Below are positions 1-22,421 of a stretch of 64,000 nucleotides of DNA, one piece after another. Position numbers and translations under genes: made by a program. The notes under the pieces were generated by a model. The model saw only the letters and a list, made by a program, of their open reading frames with translations. It was not told the DNA's origin and ran no database searches. The stretch spans positions 9,177,608-9,241,607 of the forward strand of contig CM063246.1 of NCBI GenBank assembly GCA_032158295.1, in the 5' to 3' direction. Positions within the stretch are counted from its first letter, which is position 1. Every line of letters begins with the position of its first letter. This DNA is from Pycnopodia helianthoides (lineage: Eukaryota > Echinodermata > Asteroidea > Forcipulatida > Asteriidae).

Positions 1-140
1 TGTTATTCAGGACGGCACACTGTGTACTCACCCACGAACACAACCAAAGAGGGTTAATTGTGAAATCCTGTGTGTGTGATTGCAAAGCCTCCGAAATCAA
101 GTGGCAAAAAAGATGTGGAAGACATGGCCTGACAACTTAC

Positions 141-12061
<11,921 letters not shown>

Positions 12062-12260
12062 GGCGAAACTTCGAAAAAATCACACCGGTAAAACGAGACA
12101 ACGCTTTAGAGTTGTAATTGATTTGTATTAAAATTTCACTTCTTCATTCCGTTCACGTGCACCGCATGGATGGAAGTGGCCATCTTGAATATCAGTAGAG
12201 ACAGCTGAGACATTATCGCAAGAGGGCGGCAGATAAATACATTGGATCGGAGACGCAACT
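12062..12260 (-). promoter_or_regulatory. NSUN2 5' UTR and promoter candidate
   Basis: Read on the minus strand, the 120 bp upstream of the ATG contain CAAGATGGCC (YY1-like, common at start sites of TATA-less genes), CACTTCC (ETS-like) and CACGTG (E-box). No TATA box is seen. The transcription start probably lies near 12160-12200 (inference). Confidence 0.45.
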
Positions 12261-12361
12261 TTCGATCATCGTCGTATTAATTATTTCCCAATGTGTGTGC
12301 ACTTTGAGGAGGAGTCAAGACCAACAAATCTTTTCCACCACATATTTTTCTCTTTGTTTAA

Positions 12362-12717
12362 AGGCAGGGTGTACTTTTCGTAATTACGCAACAAGTTAAT
12401 GACCATAAAATCTTACTATGTAAAGAGCACCGTAATGATGTTGTTATTATACAACATTGTTAGAAACGACTCATTTGAAGTAGTTTTAGAGAAAGAGGTA
12501 ATTTTTCAACAAAAAATTTGAATCTGAGAAAGGCTCTAGGAAAAGTGAAGCCTTTCTCATGCATCTGAAAGCAAACAATTCTATGCAACATGGGTGTTTT
12601 GTCTTTCATTATTTTCTTGCAACTTCGATGACCAATTTAGCCCAAATTTTCACAGGTTTGTTATTTTATGCGAATGTTGGGACACACCCGAGTGAAGGTA
12701 CTGATAGTCATGTTTTA
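12362..12717 (-). mobile_element. TTAA-flanked MITE, family P, copy 1 (right end decayed)
   Basis: Left flank TTAA then AGGCAGGGTGTACTTTTCGT. Inner words TTGAATCTGAGAAAGGCT, ATGCAACATGGGTG and TTCACAGGTTTGTTATTTTA are shared with 15268-15601. The right terminus is no longer clear. Confidence 0.65.
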
Positions 12718-13470
12718 AAGTAGGGCACGGAGAGTGGGCGGTCTGGCAATATCGAGCTTTCCCCATAAATCATTGGTGATCATTGATCCGCAAATCTAAC
12801 CTCAGATTGTCGACCTGCTTCGTCAACTAGACACTTTCAGCCGAATCGATAACAGAGCAATTGTAATGGAGACTAACTCCCAACAAAGGAAAACACTCTA
12901 CTGAAAGTTTTACGTCCATGCAGGGTCCCGTCTTTCGTTCTTGTTGTGGTGAAGACTAAGAAGATATTTTTTTTTCGAAGATGAGAGTCAAAATAAAGCG
13001 AAATTATTCATTGGGGAATTTCCTTCTTTCTCTCGGTGTGCCAATTTTGTAACGCTGGGAAAAAATTTTTTTTCAGTAGGCATAGGCCTAGGCCTCGTCA
13101 GTCTAGTAGGAAAGATCCTGTTCGCTATAACAAACAAAGGCGGGAGGGTGACTGTTTGTGAAATGACCCGCATCGGTGCACTTTTACTTTATACAATTCA
13201 TTATTAGGCCTACCCAATCGAAAGTAAAGCTTTGGTACGACAAAAGGTGTAATGTTCATTTAAGACCATCGATCAAGCGCGGCACGTATATAGTTATTGG
13301 TACAATAACTGTAACGGTTCGTTACGTTGTCAGCACATGCCTCAAATTCAAAGCTTTTTCCGTAGGTAAGAAGAGTTTGTTCCCCCCATGATGTATTTGC
13401 CTAAGTGTGTCGTTTACATGTCCAGGCATGCTTGTGTACATTCCAGCTACATTTGTTTGCTTTATTATTG
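12718..13470. other. Unassigned intergenic sequence
   Basis: No exon or repeat family recognised. Confidence 0.4.
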
Positions 13471-14060
13471 CTTAATTAATTATTTGTTATCATTTGGATC
13501 ATCTACCAATGGACAATTATTGACAGACAATTCGACAGACCGATTTTGTACACAAAAAATGCTGGCAGAGTTTTGTCCTGCCCTTTCTAACCAAACCACT
13601 GTCCCATGTTGATTGACACCAGGCCCGTAACCAGGGGGCGGGGAGACCCCCCCCCCAAATAATTTTTTTTAGAGTCCGCTCCCCCAAAAAAGAAGAAAAA
13701 ATAAATAAAAATCCGCCCCCCCCCCACGGAAAACAGAAAAGTCTGCATAACTATGCATCTTGGCCTAGACATGGTCTCGCCCCCAAAAAAAACCCAACTT
13801 ATGAGGGACTCCCCCTGCGTTGCTGCGAACCCGCCGATGTACTTTTTTCTTTCACATTCGCCCCCCCCCCCCAAAAAAATAATAATAATAAAATAAAAAA
13901 ATAAATAAATAAATAAATAAATCCTGGTTACGGGCCTGATTACACCCCATGTAGGACGTGCGGCATGGTCCAGCTGACAACTTTATGGCATATGAGCTGA
14001 CCAGTGTGTACGATGTGGTTATGACAATGAACAATTTAAATATGGAAGCATGTGCTGACA
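13471..14060 (+). repeat. Dispersed repeat interrupted by a hAT-type MITE
   Basis: The two flanks of the MITE (13471-13619 and 13939-14060) together match, in reverse, the continuous stretch 20850-21070, including ACCGATTTTGTACACAAAA, CATGTTGATTGACACC and GGACGTGCGGCATGG. Confidence 0.7.
13620..13938. mobile_element. hAT-type MITE with CAGGCCCGTAACCAGG ends
   Basis: Inverted ends CAGGCCCGTAACCAGG...CCTGGTTACGGGCCTG. The core has long poly-C and poly-A tracts. Flanking ATTGACAC and ATTACACC look like a decayed 8-bp target duplication, as expected for hAT. Confidence 0.78.
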
Positions 14061-14544
14061 ACGTGCCTCGTTTGAGGGTAGGTCTATTATTGGATGCGTG
14101 AATAAAATGAATACCATAGCAGAATATAATCACGAGGTGAAATATGGACTGTTCCATTTCACGAGGCGAAGCCAAATAAAATGGGAGTCATACGCCTTTT
14201 GGCGACAGTTAATTTTTCTAATTTTATGATCTCCTGGGCATCCCACTGTTGCAATCCATCTATACAGGCTACGCGCAAAGAAAAATTCATGACGCGTCAT
14301 TGACCACCATCTTTGATGTAAAACGATGGAAAAGTGCACGCGAGTACCGCTACGCACGACTCTCACCAATGATGCTGGTTCCATGACGCGTATTGCAATC
14401 CATCTATTTTAAATATAGGACTCCTATAATAAATACTGAAGGAACAGTATACATGGCGATCATACAAGTGCGATAGATAATTCACGATAGTTACTTCAAG
14501 GACATTTTTTTCTCTCTACCTAGCAGTATGGTGGCCCTGAAGGG
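14061..14544. other. Unassigned intergenic sequence
   Basis: Nothing recognised beyond short open frames. Confidence 0.4.
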
Positions 14545-14720
14545 ACATCGCACATCGCAAATATCTTTGCAGATATTTGCGATGTCACAAATATCTGCAA
14601 AGATATTGCGAGGGCATCGCACATCGCAAATACTTTGCAGATATTGCAGTCCCCAAAATCTTCAAAGAATTGCAGCATCGCACCGATATCTGCAGATATT
14701 TGCGATGTGCATATCTGGTT
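14545..14720. repeat. Cluster of overlapping palindromes (ATCGCAAATATCT units)
   Basis: A 32-bp near-perfect palindrome at 14553-14584 (CATCGCAAATATCT / AGATATTTGCGATG arms) is followed by rearranged copies of the same words to 14715. A short relative is at 58389-58420. Confidence 0.7.
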
Positions 14721-15267
14721 GCCACCTTATAGCAGTCCCAACCTCTTATAAAACATCTCAGCCGATCTGCCCAGTTTGATAGCACGTTGTTTGTCCTCAT
14801 GTTATTGAGTGTGGTCGAAAATCGTTCGTGTACGGCAGGTTGTCATAGGAGATTTTGCCCCCCCCCCCCGAAGGTGATTCAAAAGAGGGCGCTATCAGAC
14901 GGAATTTCTTCACAATTTTGCCTTGGGGTGGGTGAGGGACAGAATCTCCAGCCACATTGGCATTTGACTCCAGAAAAGAGCACTGTTTCGTGCATGCTGT
15001 ATTGAAACAATATTTCTCTCTCTGGGAGTTTGTCGGTGAATTATCAAGAACGGGTGGTGCAGGGTGGGGGGATAATATCTCGTTCACTCACAGAGTCACG
15101 GTGTCGTGCGCTTTGCGTAAAACACTCGTAGCCATTATTCATCATCATTGTCGGCATAACTGACTCACTATTATTATAATATTGTATAGGCCATACAGTA
15201 TGCAGCGATGTCGCAATGAGCCTTGTAGTTGCGAAAGGGACGTGCATGCTCGATTCATTATACTTAA

Positions 15268-15601
15268 AGGCATGGTGTTACTTTTGGTAATAACTCCACA
15301 AGTTGATGACCATAAAAAACGTATAGCTCTGAGAGCTCTTGTTATAAAACATTGCTATAGGAACGACCCCCCCCCCTGAAGTATATTATGTTTGGGTTTT
15401 TTTACCCCAAAATTTGAATCTGAGAAATGCTTCAGGCATGAAGCACACAATTCTATGCAACATGGGTGCATTCTTTTTAATATTTTCCCGGAAATCCGAT
15501 AACCAATAATTGAGCAAAATGTTCCACAGGTTTGTTATTTTATGCATGTTGTGAAACATCAAGGTGAGGATACTGGTCCTTGACAAAAGTCTACCCTGCC
15601 T
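15268..15601 (-). mobile_element. TTAA-flanked MITE, family P, copy 2
   Basis: It begins AGGCATGG after TTAA (15264-15267) and ends CCTGCCT before TTAA (15602-15605). It has the same AGG/CCT ends and TTAA flanks as family K but an unrelated body. Confidence 0.75.
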
Positions 15602-16035
15602 TTAAAGGGCCTGATGTATATTAGACGTGGCCAATTAAGACTCAATAATTATAACTGGTCAATCTAACTCTAGATTTTCCAATGCCACCATTGAGATACC
15701 GTTGGAAAGGCTGTCTGTCTGTACTGATGGAAGAAAACGTATTATAATATGCTTTGGTGAAGTTCGCAGCCTGGTCACGTTTTGCACGTAAAAAAAACCC
15801 AAGAAACTGTTTATGTTTTGTCAGGGATTTTGTGACACGTGTCTTTCCAATAATGCTAATGTATCGACTATAGGAGAATATTTCAGACGAACATAATATT
15901 TGTATTATTTTCTCTGAAGGATTTGTTTTGGTATACTTAGTGATATTCAAATTGAAACCACAATTTGAACGGGCTAGCTGTTACAGTTGCACAACACGCT
16001 TACACTCTTAAATTACATGTTTTTGTATTGTTTTG
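15602..16035. other. Unassigned; one 102-codon open frame on the minus strand
   Basis: An open frame at 15642-15950 has no recognisable domain, and an ORF of this length is expected by chance in 64 kb. No feature is claimed. Confidence 0.4.
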
Positions 16036-16504
16036 TACGGCGCTCCATGAGTGCCATCCAACTTTTCGAGATAACCAGATAATAAATTGCATCAAGTCGA
16101 CTTTTCTGTGGTATAAGTAGACTTAGCGACATAAAATATCGTATCAAGTCGACTTATAATAATCAAAAAGACGACTTACCGAGATAAATTATCTCGCCAA
16201 GACGACTTACAAAACACAATAATTCGACTTATCTAGAAAAAGCACCTCGCCAAGACGACTTAAGACAATCAATTTGTCTAAGTTGTCTTCATGAGATAAC
16301 TTATCTGGGTCAGTCGACTTCTCGATTATGTAAGCTGTCTTCGCGAGATAACTTATCTAGGTAAGTCGACTTCTTGATTGTCGTAAGTTGCCTTGGCGAG
16401 ATAATTTATGTCGCTAAGTCTACTTATACCACAGAAAAGTCGACTTGATGCAATAAAATATCTGGTTATCTCGATAAGTTGGATGGCACTCATGGAGCGC
16501 CGTA
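16036..16504. mobile_element. Long palindromic element rich in AAGTCGACTT
   Basis: Ends TACGGCGCTCCATGAGTGCC and its exact complement. The arms continue through GATAACCAGATA, and the centre is made of alternating AAGTCGACTT-like and GAGATAACTTATCT-like words. The whole 469 bp could fold on itself. Confidence 0.8.
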
Positions 16505-16724
16505 GTTTTGAAAGGGCATAATCCACCAATACATACTTTTACTTTCACTTTCAATAGTCAATTATGACGCATTCAAGCGTCGAGGTATAATGCGGAACCA
16601 TCTGAAGTTATTGATTTGTTATTCTAAGAAGGAAACGAATTCAAGAGTGGTCGTTATAAAAGGCACATTGTTGGTTTCAACCTGAAGTTCTATGCTTTTG
16701 AAACCTACTAAGTCCGCCACTTAA

Positions 16725-16806
16725 AGGAACATTACAGAATTGGTTTTTGCTAACAAAACAGTTGCTGGCAGTGTAAGCACTTTATGTAATCCACCATATA
16801 CATAAA
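16725..16806 (-). mobile_element. Kolobok-like MITE, family K, truncated copy
   Basis: TTAA (16721-16724) then AGGAACATTACAGAATTGGT and the first 80 bp of the element; it breaks off at 16806 and no partner end is seen. Confidence 0.75.
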
Positions 16807-16977
16807 CGCCCCCACCCCTCCAACATTTACCAATGTTTAATTCAATTGCCGCAATTAAAATAAGCACGTGTATATTATCAATGATGAGAAAATGCACAAA
16901 ATCCCTGCCCAATCGTTTCTGTTGTTTTCACCCATGATCCTCTCAATTGATACAAATGTCCACAGGTTGGTTTAGTT

Positions 16978-17005
16978 CATGGAGGTAGAATATCTACCTC
17001 CATGG
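16978..17005. repeat. 28-bp hairpin CATGGAGGTAGA/TCTACCTCCATG
   Basis: Perfect 12-bp arms with a 4-bp centre. The same arm recurs at 54234-54436 and, changed by a base or two, at 36133, 37609, 37800 and 54842. Confidence 0.7.
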
Positions 17006-17028
17006 TTCGGGTTGTATTCATTGAAAAC

Positions 17029-17268
17029 TACACTCTAAAAATGGATCCGGGTCAGAATTGACCAAGATACGGATCCCGTGGGGCCTAACCCATGACTGAC
17101 CCAGAATCTGTGTCAAAATTACCCGTAAATGGGTAAACAATGACGCAGAATCAAAGTTAAAATCCCTTTTTTTTCACCACCTTCCGGGTAAGCCTGACCC
17201 GCAAATGGGTCAGGCCCATGGGACACGTAGTCTGGGTCAATTCTAAACCGGGAGTTTTTTAGAGTGTA
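17029..17268. mobile_element. MITE with TACACTCTAAAAA ends
   Basis: TACACTCTAAAAA at the left and TTTTTTAGAGTGTA at the right, TA at both outer edges. The core has GGGTCA/TGACCC-rich words (ATGGATCCGGGTCA, CCTGACCC, ATGGGTCAG). TA edges fit a Tc1/mariner-type origin (inference). Confidence 0.7.
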
Positions 17269-19489
17269 TTGGAATGAATTTGCTCGTCTACAAAAAACAA
17301 CAACAACAATGATGCAAGTTGTGGAAAGGTCGTGGGCGGGGTCATTTTCGTAAGTTTCCCAGTCATTTTGTCCTTGCGACAGAGGCCTTCGGTTCGGGGT
17401 TTTCCAAATTGGGAAGTCCCAAAACTGAATTTACTGGGACTGTTGGCTACAATAAACATGTTAGGGGGCAGGGTGTAACGATACAAATGTAATTATTATA
17501 GAAGCAACAATAATAGTAACAATTTATATGGTCAATAAATATTATTAAAAAACTCTCTCCATGTTTCTGTCAGTATGTATGGAGGATTTATTTGTTAGCA
17601 TAAAAGATTCCATGCTCAATGGTATTTAGAAAGTGCTGGCAGTAACGAGAAGGGACCATTGTTGGTATATAAAGCTTATAAACCAAAAGGCACACAAAAA
17701 TAATGCACAGTGGAAAGACCAAGAGGAGACCACCTCAGGGATGCGACTGCCGAACGAAGCATCTCTCAATTCATATTCAGAAGATGTCGTCTCTCTTCAT
17801 AGCTGCCAGCATTCTCAATCGCAGCTTTGCCCCACATAAACCCCTGCAGCACCCAGATCATCGGACCGAACAATTCATCACTTGCCATCAAAGGCTCATT
17901 CAGTTGTAACTTTACCAATCTAATATAATTATGCCATCTCCTATAAGCATTGTCCCTCAGCAGTATAGGACAAACTGGACAGTCGCTCTGACAACGAATG
18001 AACAACCACAAGTTTGACATCAGAAACAAATAACATACAAAAACCAGTTGCTGAGCACTTCAATTTGCCTGGTCATTCCCTGCATCCCCTCAAGGTGGCC
18101 ATTGTCCAGCAGAGAGCAATCAGAGACAGATTTGAAAGGGGGAGCTGCTGAACAAAAGATCATCAAGAACCTGAACTGTATTGGTCAAGGACTTAATTGC
18201 AGATGGTTTCTTTTGAGGTAGAATTTAGTTTCGGTCTCCTCTTTTTCACATGGTGAGAGTTAGGATTACCGGCTCCACCGAACCCCCCAAAAGGTTTGTT
18301 TTTGTCAATTGAAATTAAACGCAAACGTTGAGGGTACCGGGATTATTTACCTTTATAATACAAACATACCTATATACAGACCCGTAGTGGATTATACCAC
18401 GCCCAATATGTGGCAGAGGGTGTGTCCCCAACCCCTCCCAAATATTTCAATACTTAAATCAACACACCCTTTTCCTCCTGTTGCAGTACCTTGGACTCCC
18501 GACACAATGAAACGCATAAAAGCCACACACCGAGCACCAATGTAGTGGATGGGGGGGGGGGGGCTAGAAGCTCGACCCCCGGGGAGCCTCGTTGAGCTTG
18601 CCGGAACTATCAGATTTTGAAGAAATCAAGTCTTTTAATGAAAAAGTATAGGTTATCTTATGCATTTTTTTGTGTAAAATTATACACTCGATAGGACAGC
18701 AGGATGTGCGGCAATGAAAACTGCATAATGAGCAGATGAGGTGTGTCATTGTTTTTTATCATGGAGCTTTAATAGCTCCTGGCTCCATGGTGTTATTGAC
18801 AAATCAACAGGAAGAAGGAGCCGGCATTATTATGCATAATCTACCCGGATCCATTAGTCGTCCGTGATTAGACCTCGACCTTATAGCCTTTCCTCCAAGT
18901 ACATGCATGGCGGTTTCCATGAGCCTTAGTAACAAAGGTTTTAAACGTCCGTGACCTTCATGCGGAAGGAAACAGATTTTTTCCTTCATTACACCCACAA
19001 AATGGTAGTTTGTAGCATTTTTGGTGGGGTCAAGCAATTCACCGATGCTCCATGATTGAACTTTATGAAACCACGACGAAACCAGGATGGCTATCATAAG
19101 AAGTAATTACAGTGTAGTTTTTCAATGACATAATTTGCACGTGTTGCATTGTGCCCCGCCCCCCCCCGTACACATGATCGAAAACACAGGTTCTCCCATT
19201 GTTTAATTATCATATCACTGGTTTTATAAATCGGATCGAGAACGTTCTCAGTCTGTCAAACCAGGGTATAGACACGCTTCCATCCGCACCCACATATAAT
19301 AGAATAGGCCTATTGAAAAGGTCAATTGAAAACAATAACAGAAAAATAAAGATCTTTTTTATGGTATTCTCAGTAACCTGGGCAATATTGTGGCCATTGT
19401 TAATGGACCAGTGCCGTCGGCTCCACTTAAACAGCGGTCGTACAGCCCCTAACTTGGCCATCACCACGCAATGAAAACTATGACCCAAT
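17269..19489. other. Unassigned 2.2-kb stretch
   Basis: No gene recognised. An 87-codon minus-strand frame at 17766-18029 looks moderately protein-like but has no domain or splice context that I could confirm. A poly-G run lies at 18551-18563. Confidence 0.4.
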
Positions 19490-19799
19490 TTCATAGAGCT
19501 GCTTGTAAGCACAAAAAGTAGCTAAGCAAAACGAAATTATGCTTACTAGAACAAGGGTCTAGGACAAACTAACATGTCACATGTACAATTTGTGACTGGT
19601 ATCCTTCTGATTTCTGCTTAGCAGAAAATTGTTAAGCAATATTTTCTGCTTAAGCACAAAGAGCAGCTAAGCACATCAAAATTATGCTTACAAGAATAAG
19701 GTTAAAAGCCAAACCACCATGTCGTACAATTTGTGACTCATGCTCCTTTCTGCATAGAAGACAAATCTGGAGCGGTTATGTCCACGCAGGAAAAATAAT

Positions 19800-20020
19800 T
19801 TGCAATTGGAATACACAATCTGAGAAACGTTTCTGAAACGCTTCTCAGATTCAACTTTCTTTTTGATAAAAACTGATATCTTTTTCCATAACCACAATAC
19901 TTCAAAGTGAAATGTTTCTCAAAATGCTTTATACTACCAGAAGCTGATATACTTCTTACCAAGTAAATTTGTATTGCCATTCATAATTTTATGAGTAATT
20001 ACCAAACGTATACAGACCCT
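19800..20020 (+). mobile_element. Family P MITE, 3' part, abutting a family K copy
   Basis: TTTATACTACCAGAAGCTGA, GAGTAATTACCAAACGTATA and the terminal CAGACCCT match the 3' end of the copy at 53684-54032. Its terminal TTAA (20021-20024) is also the left flank of the next MITE. Confidence 0.65.
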
Positions 20021-20024
20021 TTAA

Positions 20025-20376
20025 AGGAACATTACAGAATTGGTTTTTGCTAACAAAACAGTTGGTGGCAGTGTAAGCACTTTATGTAATCCACCATACA
20101 TAAACTGACAAACCTGTAGAAGTTTGAGGTCGATCGGCCATCTGGGTCATGAGAATATAGTGAAAAACCGATTACACATTTGCATGAAATCATATAGATT
20201 CAACAAATGAATAAAAACGCTCACTGAGCGATAAACTCCAATCGGAAAATTAGATTATTCATTTCTCAGGGATGTTTTCTACTAACATCATCATTAGACC
20301 GTGTAAGTTTTATCTAAATCTGTGACCAAAAAGTATATTTTGCAAGTTGTTTTCTTACCAATTCTGTAATGTTCCT
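20025..20376 (-). mobile_element. Kolobok-like MITE, family K, complete copy
   Basis: AGG/CCT ends with TTAA at 20021-20024 and 20377-20380. Confidence 0.85.
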
Positions 20377-20849
20377 TTAAGCACAAAAAGTATAGATAAG
20401 CACAACAAAATTATGCTTACCAGAATAAGGTTACAATTAGCCAATAATACAATGTCACATGCACCGTTTCTGACTGGTATCCCGCTAGTTTTGTTTGCAA
20501 AGCACACCATTATTTTGTAAGCAAAGTAGCTCTATGAAACTGATGGGCCCGATGGATACAAGGTCGCTCTCTCTTTGTAAATATTCATAACAGTAGGTCA
20601 AGCTATAGACTTCACTTTAAGTGTGCACAGAAGCATTATTAAACTGACCCCGTGCTAAATAGGCCACTGGAATGAAGTATCTCCGAAGGGGATTTTTAGT
20701 TATTGATCGATCCATTTGCTTGTTTGAACATTATAAATATTCATCTTAGACGGCCCGAGAGCGATAACTCATTAGCAAGTCGGTGATTCCAATCACTCTG
20801 AAGTTAACATGCAAAGGGATATGGTGCATTCGTAATGCTGACATATTTT

Positions 20850-21070
20850 AATATGTCCATTGTCTTAACCACATCGTACATACTGGTCACTATAATAAGG
20901 CCATTAGATTGTAAGCTTGGCCATACCGCACGTCCCATAGAGGGTGTCAATCAACATGGGACAAAGATTTGATTGGCACTAGGAAAAAACTCTGCCAGCA
21001 TCTTTTGTGTACAAAATCGGTCTATCAAAGCTGTCAATGGATGATGAACCAAATAATGAAAATTTATTAA
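20850..21070 (-). repeat. Uninterrupted copy of the 13471-14060 repeat
   Basis: Reverse complement runs from CATGTTGATTGACACC straight into CTCTATGGGACGTGCGG, without the MITE present at 13620-13938. Confidence 0.7.
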
Positions 21071-21172
21071 TTAAGCAAACAAGTTTAAAGTTTAAATTTA
21101 ACCAGGCAATACCTGGACATATTGTGAACAACACACCTAGATAAAACAAAAATTACCTTTATCCCAACCTAT

Positions 21173-21516
21173 AGGAACATTACAGAATTGGTTTTTGCTA
21201 ACAAAACAGTTGCTGGCAGTGTAAGCACTTTATGTAATCCACCATATACATAAACTGACAAACCTGTAGAAGTTTGTGATCGATCGGCCATCTGGGTCAC
21301 GAAAAAATAGTGAAAAACCGATTACACATTTGCATGAAATCGTAGATTCAACAAATGAATAAAACGCTCACTGAGCGATAAACTCCAATCGGAAAATTAG
21401 TTTATTCATTTCTCATAAAATATGGCATTTCAGACAGAAATATTTCAAGGGATGTTTTCTACTATCATCATCATTAGACCGTGTAAGTTTTTTTCTTACC
21501 AATTCTGTAATTTCCT
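21173..21516 (-). mobile_element. Kolobok-like MITE, family K, copy with lost left TTAA
   Basis: Starts AGGAACATTACAGAATTGGT after CTAT instead of TTAA; right end TTTCCT then TTAA at 21517-21520. The inner part next to the right end is shortened. Confidence 0.8.
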
Positions 21517-22040
21517 TTAACAGGTGCCTCGTTTGGCGGTTTTAATCTTAGTAGCTACTTTTTCTAAACTGTGGCACCATTACTAATTCTACTGAGAAAA
21601 TCACACAGTCCGATGGTACTTCACACATATTATGAGTTCTTATGTCCATGTGCAAGATCGAAATAAAGCACTTATGGACGTGCACAACCGGGTGTAGTGT
21701 ATTGTGTTTTCACTAAAACGTGATGACCTAATTGATGACACTTTCACAGGTTGTTGCATTGTGTGTTTTTTGAAAACTATTATAGATAATAATTAAAGTG
21801 ATCTTTTTTTCAAAAAACAATTTATATATGAGACCTATAGGGGGTGGCAGGCCTATAACAATCTTCCCAATCGTTGATAGAAAATTCAAATAAGCGTTTT
21901 AAAACTCACCAACAATTTTGCTTTAATTCGGGGAAAGTATTTACTTTTTAGTGTCATGATTGTTCAGTCCCAACTTTAGAATCACTCCCGGCTATTGGGA
22001 CTCCGGTCCCAACTGAAGTGACGGCCCAACTGAAGCTTAA

Positions 22041-22417
22041 AGGAACATTACAGAATTGGTAAGAAAAAAACCTGTAAAATATACGTTTTGATCACAGATT
22101 TACATAAAACTTACACAGTCTAATGATGATGATGGTAGAAAACATCCCTTGAAATATTTCTGTCTGAAATGCCATATTTGATGAGAAATGAATAAACTAA
22201 TTTTCCGATTGGAGTTTATCGCTCAGTGAGCGTTTTATTTTGTTGAATCTATGATTTCATGCAAATGTGTGATCGGCTTTTCACTATTTTCTCGTGACCG
22301 GGATGGCCGATCGATCTCAAACTTCTACAGGTTTGTCAGTTTATATATATGGTGGATTACATGTGCTTACACTGCCAGCAACTGTTTTGTTAGCAAAACC
22401 AATTCTGTAATGTTCCT
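22041..22417 (+). mobile_element. Kolobok-like MITE, family K, complete copy
   Basis: TTAA at 22037-22040 and 22418-22421, AGG/CCT ends. Confidence 0.85.
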
Positions 22418-22421
22418 TTAA

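Larger units (their letters stand above)
19490..20545. mobile_element. Composite of nested MITEs (families G, P, K)
   Basis: Family G sequence (CCCAATTTCATAGAGCTGCT at 19490; AGTAGCTCTATGAAACT near 20525) encloses a family P 3' part ending at 20020 and the complete family K copy at 20025-20376. G-type words GCTAAGCAC and ATTATGCTTACCAGAATAAGG occur on both sides. Confidence 0.65.
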
